Shown in pieces: positions 17,899 to 27,507 of a DNA stretch of 64,000 nt. Below the pieces are notes generated by a model. The model was not told the DNA's origin and did not search any database. It saw only the letters and a list, made by a program, of their open reading frames with translations. How positions within the stretch are numbered: position 1 is the stretch's first letter; each line of letters opens with the position of its first letter. The DNA is from Bacteroidota bacterium. GTDB lineage: Bacteria; Bacteroidota; Bacteroidia; Cytophagales; Spirosomataceae. The DNA is taken from positions 1 through 64,000 of the forward strand of contig JAIUOF010000001.1 of the NCBI GenBank assembly GCA_020161355.1. The letters run 5' to 3'. The translations under genes were made by a program, and so were the position numbers.

Positions 17899-19024
17899 AA
17901 AATTCAAAGATTTTTAAGATTACCTGTTCCTGATCTTCCGGCGAAAGGCTCGTTGAACATGGAATGCTAACGCAAGAGTCGTATATTAAGTGACTAAAAT
18001 CTTTTTCAGATACATAAAAACTGTCTTTAAACATCGGTAATGAATTCATCGGAACCCAAAAAGGTCGTGCCTCAATTTGGTTTTCTTTTAAATATCCAAT
18101 CAAACCATTTTTATCGTTTACTCTTATAGTGTAAAGCCAGTTATTGGGTTTACTACCAAATAGTTGTTTTTGGAAAATAATATTATTATCATCCTTGAAA
18201 GCCTCCAGATATCTTTCTGATATTCTTTTTTTAACTTTTAAAAATTCCGGAAGTTGCTCCATTTGAGCAACTCCAATGGCTGCCAATATATTTACGAGCC
18301 GGTAGTTGTATCCGGTTTCATCATGAAAATATTCAGAAACAGAAGCTTTAGCTTGTGTGGTTAGATGTTTAGCTTTTTTGGCGAGATCCTCGTCGTTGGT
18401 CATTATAATTCCACCGCCTCCAGTGGTCAAAATTTTGTTCCCGTTGAAACTCAAAGTGCCAAATTGCCCGAATGTCCCGGCGTGTTTTTCATCTAAAAAT
18501 GAACCCAGTGCCTCGGTAGAATCTTCCACAACTTTCAGATGAAATTCTTCAGCTATTTTTAAAACCTCCTTTATATCAACTAAATGCCCAAGAATATGTA
18601 CCGGCATTATGGCTCTAATTACTTCACCGGTTTCAATAATAACACATTCATTATTAATGATTTCTGTGTTTTTTTGAAGGTATTTTTTAAGAAGTTTTAA
18701 ATCCATTTGCCAAGTATCTTCTTCTATATCAATCAGTAAAGGCTTAGCCCCGCAATAGCTGATCGAATTTGCCGAAGCCACAAAAGTGATATTTGGACAA
18801 ATGACCCAGTCGCCGGCTTGTACTCCTGATAACTGCAATGCAATATGAAGTGCTGAGGTGCCGTTTGAGGTTGCAATAGCAAATTTTGCTCCTGTGTAAT
18901 CTTTGATTATATCTTCAAATTTGTTAACATAGCTACCCACCGATGATACCCAACCAGTATCAAGGCACTCTTTAACATATTGCCATTCATTGCCTGAAAT
19001 ATTGGGAACTGATAGTGGAATCAT
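17885..19024 (-). CDS. legC: LegC-family PLP aminotransferase
   Basis: A DegT/DnrJ/EryC1-family aminotransferase (379 residues) that installs the 4-amino group on the 4-keto-6-deoxy sugar made by LegB. It contains TSNGTSALHIALQL, the PLP-interacting VVEDSTEALGS (165-175) and the Schiff-base Lys197 in SFNGNKILTTGGGG. The N-terminus IPLSVPNISGNEW matches the LegC subgroup. The ATG overlaps the legB stop by four bases. Confidence 0.9.
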   Translation of the reverse strand: MIPLSVPNISGNEWQYVKECLDTGWVSSVGSYVNKFEDIIKDYTGAKFAIATSNGTSALHIALQLSGVQAGDWVICPNITFVASANSISYCGAKPLLIDIEEDTWQMDLKLLKKYLQKNTEIINNECVIIETGEVIRAIMPVHILGHLVDIKEVLKIAEEFHLKVVEDSTEALGSFLDEKHAGTFGQFGTLSFNGNKILTTGGGGIIMTNDEDLAKKAKHLTTQAKASVSEYFHDETGYNYRLVNILAAIGVAQMEQLPEFLKVKKRISERYLEAFKDDNNIIFQKQLFGSKPNNWLYTIRVNDKNGLIGYLKENQIEARPFWVPMNSLPMFKDSFYVSEKDFSHLIYDSCVSIPCSTSLSPEDQEQVILKIFEFYGKN

Positions 19025-20019
19025 ACGTTGTAAATGTCTGATTTATAGTTTCTAAGATTCTCTTCTTTTGAAAACCAATCAATGGTTTGACTGAGTCCTT
19101 CTTTGAGACTTATTCCCGGTTTCCAACCGGTGAGTTCGTGTAGCTTGGCGTTGCTTCCTAGTAATCTTTCCACTTCACTATTTTTTGGACGCTGCCGGCT
19201 GTCGTCGCTCACAATTTTTGCATCTGGATTAATGAGACTTATCAACATTTCGGCCAATTCCAAAACAGAGATTTCATTTTGGGTGGCTATGTTTACTTCC
19301 TGTCCAATAGTTTTTCCAGAGGAGGCGATTTCCGTAAAACCGCGAACGGTGTCTTTCACGAAAACCAAATCACGCGTTGGGTGCAAAGCCCCTAGTTTTA
19401 TTTCTTTACTTCCATGAAGCAGCTGAGTAATAATGGTTGGAATGACGGCCCTTGCCGACTGTCTTGGACCATATGTATTGAAAGGTCTCACTATGGTTAC
19501 AGGAAGATTGAAACTTCTGAAAAACGAATCAGCAATGGCATCGGCTCCAATTTTCGTGGCAGAATAAGGTGATTGCCCTTGTCTGGGGTGTTTTTCATCA
19601 ATGGGCACACTGATAGCAGTTCCGTAAACTTCTGAAGTTGAGGTAACCAAAAGCCTTTCAATATTTAACTCCCGACAGGCCATAAGAACATTTAGTGTGC
19701 CCGTTACATTAGTTGAAACATAACTTTCCGGCGAATAGTAACTGTAAGGAATCGCAATCAAAGCTGCAAGATGAAAAACCACATCAACACCCTCAACAGC
19801 TTTTTTTACACCAAATGGGTCGCGAATATCTCCTGCAAATATTTCGATTTTATCTTTTAAATCTTTTGGAAAACTATCAATCCAGCCCCAGGAATTGAAC
19901 GAATTATAATATACAAAAGCTTTTACATCAGCCCCTCGCTCTACCAGATGTTCGACCAAATGGCTACCAATAAATCCATCAGCTCCTGTGACTAAAACTT
20001 TTTTATTTTTCCAAATCAT
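19021..20019 (-). CDS. legB: NAD-dependent NDP-sugar 4,6-dehydratase LegB
   Basis: First committed step of the legionaminic-type pathway: conversion of NDP-GlcNAc to the 4-keto-6-deoxy sugar. It is a 332-residue extended SDR with the TGADGFIG nucleotide loop (11-18), the catalytic STSEVYG segment (127-133) and the Y152-SAT-K156 pair. The segments YNSFNSWGWID and HPRQGQSPYSATKIGAD are characteristic of LegB, not of RmlB or PseB. It is tightly coupled to legC. Confidence 0.92.
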   Translation of the reverse strand: MIWKNKKVLVTGADGFIGSHLVEHLVERGADVKAFVYYNSFNSWGWIDSFPKDLKDKIEIFAGDIRDPFGVKKAVEGVDVVFHLAALIAIPYSYYSPESYVSTNVTGTLNVLMACRELNIERLLVTSTSEVYGTAISVPIDEKHPRQGQSPYSATKIGADAIADSFFRSFNLPVTIVRPFNTYGPRQSARAVIPTIITQLLHGSKEIKLGALHPTRDLVFVKDTVRGFTEIASSGKTIGQEVNIATQNEISVLELAEMLISLINPDAKIVSDDSRQRPKNSEVERLLGSNAKLHELTGWKPGISLKEGLSQTIDWFSKEENLRNYKSDIYNV

Positions 20020-20021
20020 TT

Positions 20022-20876
20022 TCAGGACAATTTAATTTTCTCAAAAACATCAATAAAACTCCTTTTACTGGCGTTAATTATTTTTACATTTCTAAAATCG
20101 GCATATCTTCCCAAAACTTCATAACCTTTAAATGCCTTGTGGAGAGATAGAAATTGTTTTGCCAGATAAGATTCATTTTTATTGCCAATTTTATTTATTT
20201 CATAGGATTTATTCCCATAAAAATGGGCATCATCTGCAATGATTTCATTATCAGCGTTTAATTTAATGTTTTCATGCCAGGTGTGATCTGCTCCCAGCAA
20301 AAATATGTTATTATAAGTCATATTTACACATCTGAAAATTGAGGCAACCAAAACATTTTGACTTTGAGGCATACCCCAATCATTTTTGTAAATCCAAAAT
20401 CTCAGGAAATCAAATCCCGAAAAGATAACATAGTTGAAATAGATGGGTTTAAGATTTATATTTTTTTCAATGTTTTTTATAAAATGCTCCGATTTTTTAA
20501 ACCTTAGCGGAATATGGAGATTTACTGGCCAATTGGTGTCATTTACAATATGCATCAATGCAGTGTTGGCTCGGTCATGATTTTTATCAGTAAATGCCTC
20601 GTCCAGTAATATATAATTATTGGGTTTGATTTCCCGGTAAAAATGAGTTGATGAAAATAAATTTACACAAAAAACATCTTTATTTTTTAGGAAATTAAGA
20701 TGATGCTCCAAAGAATAATTCAAAGAAGGGCCATTACCGAGAATGACTGCATCAGAATTTGTTTTTTCGGCAATTACAGTTCTAAATTTTGATAGCAAAA
20801 CTACCTTGAAAACAGAGCCAATACTTTCGAAAAAATTAGATATGAATAAAGATATTTTGATTTTTTTATCTGTCAA
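20022..20876 (-). CDS. GNGPSL-motif protein, candidate nonulosonic acid transferase (GT42/DUF115-like)
   Basis: A 284-residue soluble protein. The recognisable feature is the AVILGNGPSLN loop (43-53), shared by DUF115/Maf proteins and GT42 sialyltransferases such as CstI. Downstream lie VFCVNLFSS and IFLLGADHTW, corresponding in order to the nucleotide-sugar segments of those families, and a late His-rich region. It is the first gene of the nonulosonic acid operon (two bases before legB), so a transferase of the CMP-activated sugar is an attractive assignment. A simple Maf-like or unrelated function remains possible. No ATG is available; the start is probably TTG at 20876, because an in-frame stop lies at 20889-20891. 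Confidence 0.55.
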   Translation of the reverse strand: MTDKKIKISLFISNFFESIGSVFKVVLLSKFRTVIAEKTNSDAVILGNGPSLNYSLEHHLNFLKNKDVFCVNLFSSTHFYREIKPNNYILLDEAFTDKNHDRANTALMHIVNDTNWPVNLHIPLRFKKSEHFIKNIEKNINLKPIYFNYVIFSGFDFLRFWIYKNDWGMPQSQNVLVASIFRCVNMTYNNIFLLGADHTWHENIKLNADNEIIADDAHFYGNKSYEINKIGNKNESYLAKQFLSLHKAFKGYEVLGRYADFRNVKIINASKRSFIDVFEKIKLS

Positions 20877-21186
20877 TTCTGAAATGTATTAAATAATTTT
20901 GGGCTTAAAATTACCCATAAATACTCAATTTCGGAAGTTTTATGATTTTTTTAGAAATAAATTCAAAATCCGGATTATACTTCAAAATTTTACTTTGAAA
21001 ATTTGAATAATTACAAAGCTATTCAAATTCTTTTGATGATAAAAAAAATTATCCGATTTATCTTTCAAGCTTTTTTCGATAGTCATAATTTCTCCAAACT
21101 ATTTTATATATTTTTGCATAGTAATGTTGGTTAATTTTAAATTGAAAAAATAACTTACTAGAATCTAAAATATCATAATTATATAA
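20877..21186. other. divergent intergenic region between the two glycan operons
   Basis: 310 AT-rich bases separating the minus-strand nonulosonic acid operon from the plus-strand methyltransferase/glycosyltransferase genes. There is no ORF or RNA I can support. A plus-strand TATTTTTG (21109-21116) and a minus-strand TAGCTTTG (21014-21021) match the -7 consensus, but neither has a TTTG/TTG at the proper distance, so I do not call promoters. Confidence 0.6.
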
Positions 21187-21891
21187 ATGGTTAAATATAA
21201 GCATAATACGAAAACACATAATACCCGAGCCGCCGAAAATTTGATTCCAATGTTATTTTCGATTCTCGGTAAAAAACCCGAGTCAGTAGTAGATGTAGGC
21301 TGTGGATTAGGAACATGGTTGAAAGTATTTAAAGACCTAGGTGTCGAAAAAATCTGTGGTTATGAAGGCAACCATCTTAACCGAAATTTACTTGCTGTAC
21401 CTGAAGATGTAGTTGTAATTCAGGATCTGGAAAAATCTATTCAAACCAAAGAAAAATTTGATCTGGCCATTTCACTTGAAGTAGCTGAACATATTAGCAT
21501 TGATTCTGCCGATATTTTTGTGAAATCATTGGTTGATTTAAGTGATGTCGTTCTGTTTTCTGCCGCTATTGTTGGCCAGGGCGGACAAAATCATATCAAT
21601 GAACAAGAACCCAATTATTGGAGAAAGAAGTTTGAACTACATGGATACGATTGTTTCGATATTTTAAGAGAAAAAATTTGGGACAATCCCTTAATTGATC
21701 ATTGGTATAGTCAAAATATTATTTTATACGCAAAAAAAGGAATTTTACCTTTCACCCCGACCACAAATGCTCCCATGTATGTACATCCGGTGCTCTATAA
21801 CCAGGTATTGAAACAAAGAAACTGGCTGGCAAAAATCAGTGGCTACTCCATTTGGGAGAAAATCAAAAAAGCCTACCGAAAAGAGCCTTAA
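21187..21891 (+). CDS. class I SAM-dependent methyltransferase
   Basis: A 234-residue Rossmann methyltransferase: motif I DVGCGLGTW (36-44), an acidic strand end at CGYEGNH, VVIQDLEK for the adenine region, and LAISLEVAEH as motif IV. This arrangement is common in small-molecule or glycan methyltransferases encoded in surface-polysaccharide clusters. The acceptor is unknown; a sugar hydroxyl of the neighbouring glycan is plausible. The GT2 gene starts 11 bases downstream, consistent with an operon. Confidence 0.85.
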   Translation: MVKYKHNTKTHNTRAAENLIPMLFSILGKKPESVVDVGCGLGTWLKVFKDLGVEKICGYEGNHLNRNLLAVPEDVVVIQDLEKSIQTKEKFDLAISLEVAEHISIDSADIFVKSLVDLSDVVLFSAAIVGQGGQNHINEQEPNYWRKKFELHGYDCFDILREKIWDNPLIDHWYSQNIILYAKKGILPFTPTTNAPMYVHPVLYNQVLKQRNWLAKISGYSIWEKIKKAYRKEP

Positions 21892-21902
21892 GGCAATTTA
21901 AT

Positions 21903-22895
21903 ATGAACGAAATTAATGAGGTTTCTGTATTAATGCCTGCTTACAATGCAGCTAAATATATTTCAAATTCTATTGACAGTGTTTTAAATCAAACCTTTCA
22001 AAACTTTGAATTGCTGATATATAATGATGGCTCAAATGATTCAACGCTTTCAATCCTAGAGAATTATGCTAAATCCGATTCCAGGATAAGGATAATCCAT
22101 TCAAAAATCAATCAGGGATTAACTGCCGGAAGAAATATCTTATACCGGGCTGCAAAAAATAATCTCATCGTGTGGTTAGATTCTGATGATATAGCTTACC
22201 CCAAAAGAATTGAAAAGCAAATTGCGTTTTTAAAAAATCATCCTGAATATGCTGGAGTGAGTTGCTGGGCACGGGTTATTAATGGAGAAAATAACCCAAC
22301 CGGGCAGTTTTTTAAAAATTATATAAATAATAAACATTTGAAGGCTGTTTCTTTATTTGTAAACTACTTTGTGGTTTCCGGTATGACCATGATTAAAACT
22401 GCAATTCCTGACTCTGGTTTCAATCCCGTTTTTTCTCCGGCGGAAGACTATGACATGTTTGTCAGAATTTTGCAAAATCACAAATTAGGAATTCTTCCAG
22501 AAGTTTTGATAGATTACAGAGTGCATAGTAATAATCTTACTGCAATTCAGTCAGACAAAATGCTATCAGCGGTTTTGGGAATTCAAAAATATCAATTGGA
22601 GAAACTCGGGATATTAATCACTCCTGAACAAGCCAAACTACATTATGATATTTCATTTAATAACAGTGTATCCTTAAAAATGGCTGAAGAATGGTTAACT
22701 CGTATAAAATTAGTCAATACTACCGTCAAAGCATATAACCAACAATCTCTTGACAGTATTTTATCTCACAGATGGGTGAAAGTTTTTGAAAAAAATGGTC
22801 ATATTACTGATATTTACAAATGTGTAACTTCAGCTCTTTTCAAATTCAATGCTCATACTTTAATTTTAATTTTGAAAAAATTATTAAACCCTTGA
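21903..22895 (+). CDS. family 2 glycosyltransferase
   Basis: GT-A fold transferase of 330 residues. It begins at the ATG at 21903, just before the conserved SVLMPAYNAAKYI; a longer frame starting inside the methyltransferase gene is unlikely. Typical motifs are LIYNDGSNDST and the metal-binding WLDSDD, with the acceptor segment FSPAEDYDMFVRI (ED motif). No membrane helix. Donor and acceptor cannot be read. The stop TGA overlaps the next start as TTGA. Confidence 0.88.
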   Translation: MNEINEVSVLMPAYNAAKYISNSIDSVLNQTFQNFELLIYNDGSNDSTLSILENYAKSDSRIRIIHSKINQGLTAGRNILYRAAKNNLIVWLDSDDIAYPKRIEKQIAFLKNHPEYAGVSCWARVINGENNPTGQFFKNYINNKHLKAVSLFVNYFVVSGMTMIKTAIPDSGFNPVFSPAEDYDMFVRILQNHKLGILPEVLIDYRVHSNNLTAIQSDKMLSAVLGIQKYQLEKLGILITPEQAKLHYDISFNNSVSLKMAEEWLTRIKLVNTTVKAYNQQSLDSILSHRWVKVFEKNGHITDIYKCVTSALFKFNAHTLILILKKLLNP

Positions 22896-24154
22896 AAATA
22901 TTACTTTTAAATACTGATGACTTTACCGGTGGTGCAGCAATTGCTTGTAGGAGGCTATTAAAGGCTTTAAATCAATGGACTGATACCGATGCCCATATGT
23001 TGGTTCAGCAAAGTAAGTCAGGCCAGGAAGGTGTAATTCAGCTTAATAATTCATGGTTTTCTAAGAAAATTGCCTTTTTAAATTTTGTATTAGAAAGGTT
23101 GTATTTTTTATATTTTGAAAAAAGCAAAATTGTGAGATTTGCTTTTAATCCTGCAAAATTTGGGATAGATATTTCTAAAAATAAACATATTGCAGATGCT
23201 GATATAATTCACCTTCATTGGACAAATTTTGGTTTTTTGTCCATTGACTCCATTCAGAAATTGGTAAATACCGGAAAACCCATCGTATGGACATTGCATG
23301 ATATGTGGGCTTTTACGGGCGGTTGTCACCACTCCGGACTATGTGAAAATTATCAGCAAAGCTGCGGTAATTGCAATCAATTTTTGAAAAACCCAAAATC
23401 AAATGACCTTTCTAATGAGATTTGGAAGGAAAAGGCAAAAGTTTTTTCTGAAGCCAACATCACAGTAGTAACTTGTAGCCAATGGTTAGGAAACAGGGCA
23501 GCTATTAGCTCACTTTTAAAAAATAAAAAGGTCATTGCCATTCCCAATCCAATTGATACTCATATTTTTAAGCCAATACACTTTTCAGTAGCACTTAATG
23601 AATTTGGACTTGATCCTAAGAAAAAATATATTCTTTTTGCCGCCATGCGAATTCAGGCAGCGGGTAAAGGATTTAGTTATTTTTTGGAAGCATTAAATCA
23701 TTTAAAGTCAAAGGTTAATAAGGAAACTGAAATTGAAATTTTACTTTTTGGACAGGCAAATACCACAGATTTTGATCAGCTCCCTTTTAAAGTACACAAT
23801 TTGGCAACAATCTCTAATCAGGAAACTATTGTAAAAGCCTACAATGCGGCTACAGTTTTTGTGATTCCCTCATTGGAGGAAAATTTGCCCAATACAATAA
23901 TGGAATCCCTGGCATGTGGTACACCAGCGGTGGGATTTGAAGTAGGAGGAATACCTGAAATGATTGACCATAAATCTAATGGCTATTTAGCTAAGTATAA
24001 GTCTTCAGAAGATCTCGCTAGAGGGATTTACTGGGTACTTTTTGAAGCAAACCAGCAATTAATTACCGAAAATGCTGTAAATAAAGTATTAAGCTCCTAC
24101 AGTGAAAAAGTAGTAGCCCAACGCTATAGAGAGGTTTACCAAAGCTTAATTTAA
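22892..24154 (+). CDS. family 4 glycosyltransferase
   Basis: GT-B fold retaining transferase. The start is placed at TTG 22892, which overlaps the preceding stop as TTGA and directly precedes the first beta strand (KILLLNTDDFTGGAA); the longer frame adds a segment antisense to expectations. This gives 420 residues. Landmarks are IIHLHWTNFG, TLHDMWAFTGGCHH with a Cys-rich insert (CENYQQSCGNCNQF), and the C-terminal EX7E-like VIPSLEENLPNTIMESLACG. The Cys-rich insert resembles WcaC-type enzymes. It ends four bases into the convergent YfhO gene. Confidence 0.87.
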   Translation: MKILLLNTDDFTGGAAIACRRLLKALNQWTDTDAHMLVQQSKSGQEGVIQLNNSWFSKKIAFLNFVLERLYFLYFEKSKIVRFAFNPAKFGIDISKNKHIADADIIHLHWTNFGFLSIDSIQKLVNTGKPIVWTLHDMWAFTGGCHHSGLCENYQQSCGNCNQFLKNPKSNDLSNEIWKEKAKVFSEANITVVTCSQWLGNRAAISSLLKNKKVIAIPNPIDTHIFKPIHFSVALNEFGLDPKKKYILFAAMRIQAAGKGFSYFLEALNHLKSKVNKETEIEILLFGQANTTDFDQLPFKVHNLATISNQETIVKAYNAATVFVIPSLEENLPNTIMESLACGTPAVGFEVGGIPEMIDHKSNGYLAKYKSSEDLARGIYWVLFEANQQLITENAVNKVLSSYSEKVVAQRYREVYQSLI

Positions 24155-26601
24155 GAGTCCTCGGATTTCCGAAAACTCTTAATAATGGCAGCAACAAAAA
24201 GCAATATAAGGGCTATTGAAGCTCCGAAATCAATATACTTCCCTTTTTCTACACTTACGGGTTTAAATTCAAATACGATTTCATGTTTTCCGGCTGGGAT
24301 TTCCATTCCACGCAAAACATAGTTTATATTTTGGTGGTTGGCGGGCTTTCCATCTATAGTAGAAATCCAATCGATGTTTCCACGGTAATAGACCTCCGAA
24401 AATACTGCAAACTGAGGAGTTGTGGCATTCGATTCATACACCAATTTATTTGGTGCATATGATTTCAAAACAATGCTATTGGCAGTGGAGGTAGTATATG
24501 TTTTTCCAGATAAATTTTGACTTTTTTCCACCAAAGCTTTAGTTTTAGGCTGGAAGGTTCCCAAAGATGCCATCACTTCATCGGCACTATTGAGCACCTG
24601 AAGGGTATCAACAAACCAGGCATTTCCCAGAGCATCAGGATTACGCTGAACCATTGGAGCGTTGTTTTGACCCGGGGCTACAAAATATCGGGTATTAAGC
24701 ATGTTTAAGACCTTGAAATTTAACTTCCCGTCCTTTACCATTTGTAGTTCATATAGCTCCTGAATTTTTTTAAGTTTGGCACCATGATACCCACCGATTG
24801 ACTTATGGAAGTAAGAGTCACGGGCATCAGACCAAAACGAAGTCGTAAGATTGATAACCCGGTAATTGGGGTCAGTATCTTTTAGAATCTCCAGGTCAGC
24901 TGGTGTAGGTTCCAAGACCGCCGATGCTTGTGATTTTGAAACAAAATCCTGGTTATTAAAATATCTTTTTCCAACACTAAATAGATCAAAAACTATTAAT
25001 AAAGCGGCAACAAGCCCAAAAACCTGAGTTTTTATTTTATTTTTAGAATAAAAGAATATTAGTCCTGCAAGTAAAGCCATCAGAACTATACCTCTTAAAA
25101 TATCAGAGGTCACCATTCCGGATCGGTCAGATTGGAGAGCTGCCATAACTCGACCTGCAAAGTCGGCCCCAAGTGACTGACTTAAAGATTGCTTGAAATT
25201 TTCATCATTGGCACCTGAAAAATTTAAGGAAAAATAACCTATAAGAATTAAGCCTAAAATTATACCCATGGAATACATCAAAGGCTTTTTTAAAACACTA
25301 AAATCAACCTTTTCCGTAATCAACTTATTTAAAGTATTAGCTGCACCCAAAACCAAAATGAAATGAATTATCACCAAAGTTTGAGTTACTGCTCTAAATT
25401 TATTATAACCAGGCAGATATTTGAAAATCAGGTCATTAAATGTCGCAAAATGATAACCCCAGGCCAATATGATAAAGAATAAAAGAAGACCCAATCCAAC
25501 CCATTTTAGGTTATTTTTTGAAATAAACAATCCAAGAAGGAATAATAAAACAATCAGTATGCCCGAATAAGCCGGGCCAGAGGTACCGGATTGTTCGCCA
25601 AAATATAAAGGCAATTGCTGAACAAACTGTTCCGCCATATTTGCGTCAACGCCACCAGCTGTAAGTGTTTGATAGGTTTCGCTGGTTTTAGGAAGTGAGC
25701 CCACTGAGCCACCACCCATCATATTTGGTACTATTAATGTTAGTGTTTCGTCAATTCCATAGCTCCAACCAAAAGCATAGTCTTTGTCCAGACCCGATTT
25801 CCCGGCGGTAGTTTTAGCCAATTCTGATGTGCCGCGGGTAGATTCTTTTGAGTAGGTTAAATTATTCCAGAGTCTTTCAGCATTGGTTCCTACACCCAAA
25901 ATGGCACTTCCAAATAGACATAGAGTTACTACTATGGCGTGTTTTAGGTCACCTTTCCTAAGTATTTTCACGCCTTCATATATGCTGTAAACTACTAAAA
26001 GCAATAAGAAATAATAAGTAATCTGAAGGTGATTGGCATATAATTCCATCGCCAGGAAAAATGCAGTCATGAAAGATCCCAGCAGGTATTTTCCTCTGAA
26101 AACCAATACAAATCCTGCTACCAATGCAGGTGCATAGGCAAGGGCGATGATTTTTGAGATATGCCCAGCCTCGGTGTAAAGTAGATTGTATGTGCCTAGT
26201 CCATAAGCGATTGATGCTAATACTGCCACCCAAATGTTTCTTTTTAGGGTAATCATTAAAATAAAGAACCCGGCCATTAATAGAAAAATCACATTAACAG
26301 GCGTAGGCAATAGCTGATTTATAAAAGCACCGAAATGCCCGGTAAAATTATAAGGATACCCACCAGATACAAGGAAACCCGGCATACCGCCAAATGCACT
26401 GTTGGTCCACCAGGCCCATTCTCCGGTTTTTTCATGATAGTCAACCAATTCTTTAGCCATGCCTGTTGCCATGTTGTTATCATGCATTGAGAGTGTTTTT
26501 CCACTTAATACAGGGCTAAAATAGAGAAAGGTTATGACAAGGAGAACTAAAAGGCCTATCAGGTAAGGCATGAGGTTTTTGAATTGGAAAGTGCTTTTCA
26601 T
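24151..26601 (-). CDS. YfhO-family membrane protein (GT-C-like)
   Basis: An 816-residue protein with at least a dozen membrane helices, then a periplasmic C-terminal beta domain and a last helix before a basic tail. The first periplasmic loop carries SMHDNNM (Asp41), placed where GT-C glycosyltransferases keep their catalytic acid, and is followed by WWTNSAFGGMP, a hallmark of YfhO. The best known members, from Firmicutes, glycosylate lipoteichoic acid; the substrate in Bacteroidota is unknown. A cluster of surface-glycan genes surrounds it, but it is transcribed alone. Confidence 0.85.
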   Translation of the reverse strand: MKSTFQFKNLMPYLIGLLVLLVITFLYFSPVLSGKTLSMHDNNMATGMAKELVDYHEKTGEWAWWTNSAFGGMPGFLVSGGYPYNFTGHFGAFINQLLPTPVNVIFLLMAGFFILMITLKRNIWVAVLASIAYGLGTYNLLYTEAGHISKIIALAYAPALVAGFVLVFRGKYLLGSFMTAFFLAMELYANHLQITYYFLLLLVVYSIYEGVKILRKGDLKHAIVVTLCLFGSAILGVGTNAERLWNNLTYSKESTRGTSELAKTTAGKSGLDKDYAFGWSYGIDETLTLIVPNMMGGGSVGSLPKTSETYQTLTAGGVDANMAEQFVQQLPLYFGEQSGTSGPAYSGILIVLLFLLGLFISKNNLKWVGLGLLLFFIILAWGYHFATFNDLIFKYLPGYNKFRAVTQTLVIIHFILVLGAANTLNKLITEKVDFSVLKKPLMYSMGIILGLILIGYFSLNFSGANDENFKQSLSQSLGADFAGRVMAALQSDRSGMVTSDILRGIVLMALLAGLIFFYSKNKIKTQVFGLVAALLIVFDLFSVGKRYFNNQDFVSKSQASAVLEPTPADLEILKDTDPNYRVINLTTSFWSDARDSYFHKSIGGYHGAKLKKIQELYELQMVKDGKLNFKVLNMLNTRYFVAPGQNNAPMVQRNPDALGNAWFVDTLQVLNSADEVMASLGTFQPKTKALVEKSQNLSGKTYTTSTANSIVLKSYAPNKLVYESNATTPQFAVFSEVYYRGNIDWISTIDGKPANHQNINYVLRGMEIPAGKHEIVFEFKPVSVEKGKYIDFGASIALILLFVAAIIKSFRKSEDS

Positions 26602-26748
26602 TAAAATATTTTTATTTCTTCTGATTATTCTAAAAATATGCCAAAGATAAGAAATCTAAGATAGATTGCTGTTGAAATTGTTGGATTGTTGAAATTCATG
26701 TCAATTTTTGTTTGGTTTTTAGGTAATTTTGCTTAAATAAATGAAAAA

Positions 26749-27507
26749 ATGGCACTCGTTTCAATCATAACTATAACCTATAACGCCGAAAAGTTTCTTG
26801 AGAGGACGATTTTGAGCATAAAAAATCAATCAAGTGAAGATTATGAGTATCTTTTGATTGATGGAGGCTCTAAAGATGGCACATTAGAAATTGCTAAAAA
26901 GTTTGAAGATGTCTTTGATTTGATAATATCTGAAAAAGATAATGGGCTATATGATGCCATGAACAAAGGTCTGAAACTGGCGAAAGGAAAATACGTTTGG
27001 TTTATGAATGCAGGCGATGAAATTGCTGAAAATGATGCTATTGAAAAAATAAGTAAATTAAATGAAGCTGATATTTTTTATTCCGACACCCTAATGATTG
27101 ACGATAAGGGAGCGGCATTAGGACTAAGGTCACAAATCACCCCCCATAAGATTCCTGAAAATTTAACATGGAAAGGATATAAAACAGGTATGCTGGTCTG
27201 TCACCAATCTTTCATTGTTAAAAGAGAAATTGCCCCGTTTTACATTGGAAACAATCTGAGTGCTGATATTGATTGGGAAATAAAATGCTTGAAAAAAGCT
27301 CAAAAAATCACTGCTTATCCCGGGATTTTGGCAAAATACCTTGAAGGTGGAACTTCCCATAAACAAATTTTCAAATCCTGGAAGGATAGGTTTTGGGTAT
27401 TAAATGCTCATTTTGGTTTTTTTCAAAACCTAATAAACCATTTCAAAATAGTAATCAGAGCCAACTGGAGAAATACTTTCAGGGTTTTAAAGTATATCAA
27501 AGACTGA
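26749..27507 (+). CDS. family 2 glycosyltransferase
   Basis: A 252-residue GT-A enzyme: SIITITYNAEKFLERT, LIDGGSKDGT and the WFMNAGDEI acidic motif, close to the WcaA/colanic-acid-like GT2 subgroup. A TAATTTTG -7-like element lies at 26724-26731, 17 bases before the ATG, but without a -33 partner. The 3' end overlaps bshB1 on the other strand by 21 bases. The product linkage is unknown. Confidence 0.88.
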   Translation: MALVSIITITYNAEKFLERTILSIKNQSSEDYEYLLIDGGSKDGTLEIAKKFEDVFDLIISEKDNGLYDAMNKGLKLAKGKYVWFMNAGDEIAENDAIEKISKLNEADIFYSDTLMIDDKGAALGLRSQITPHKIPENLTWKGYKTGMLVCHQSFIVKREIAPFYIGNNLSADIDWEIKCLKKAQKITAYPGILAKYLEGGTSHKQIFKSWKDRFWVLNAHFGFFQNLINHFKIVIRANWRNTFRVLKYIKD

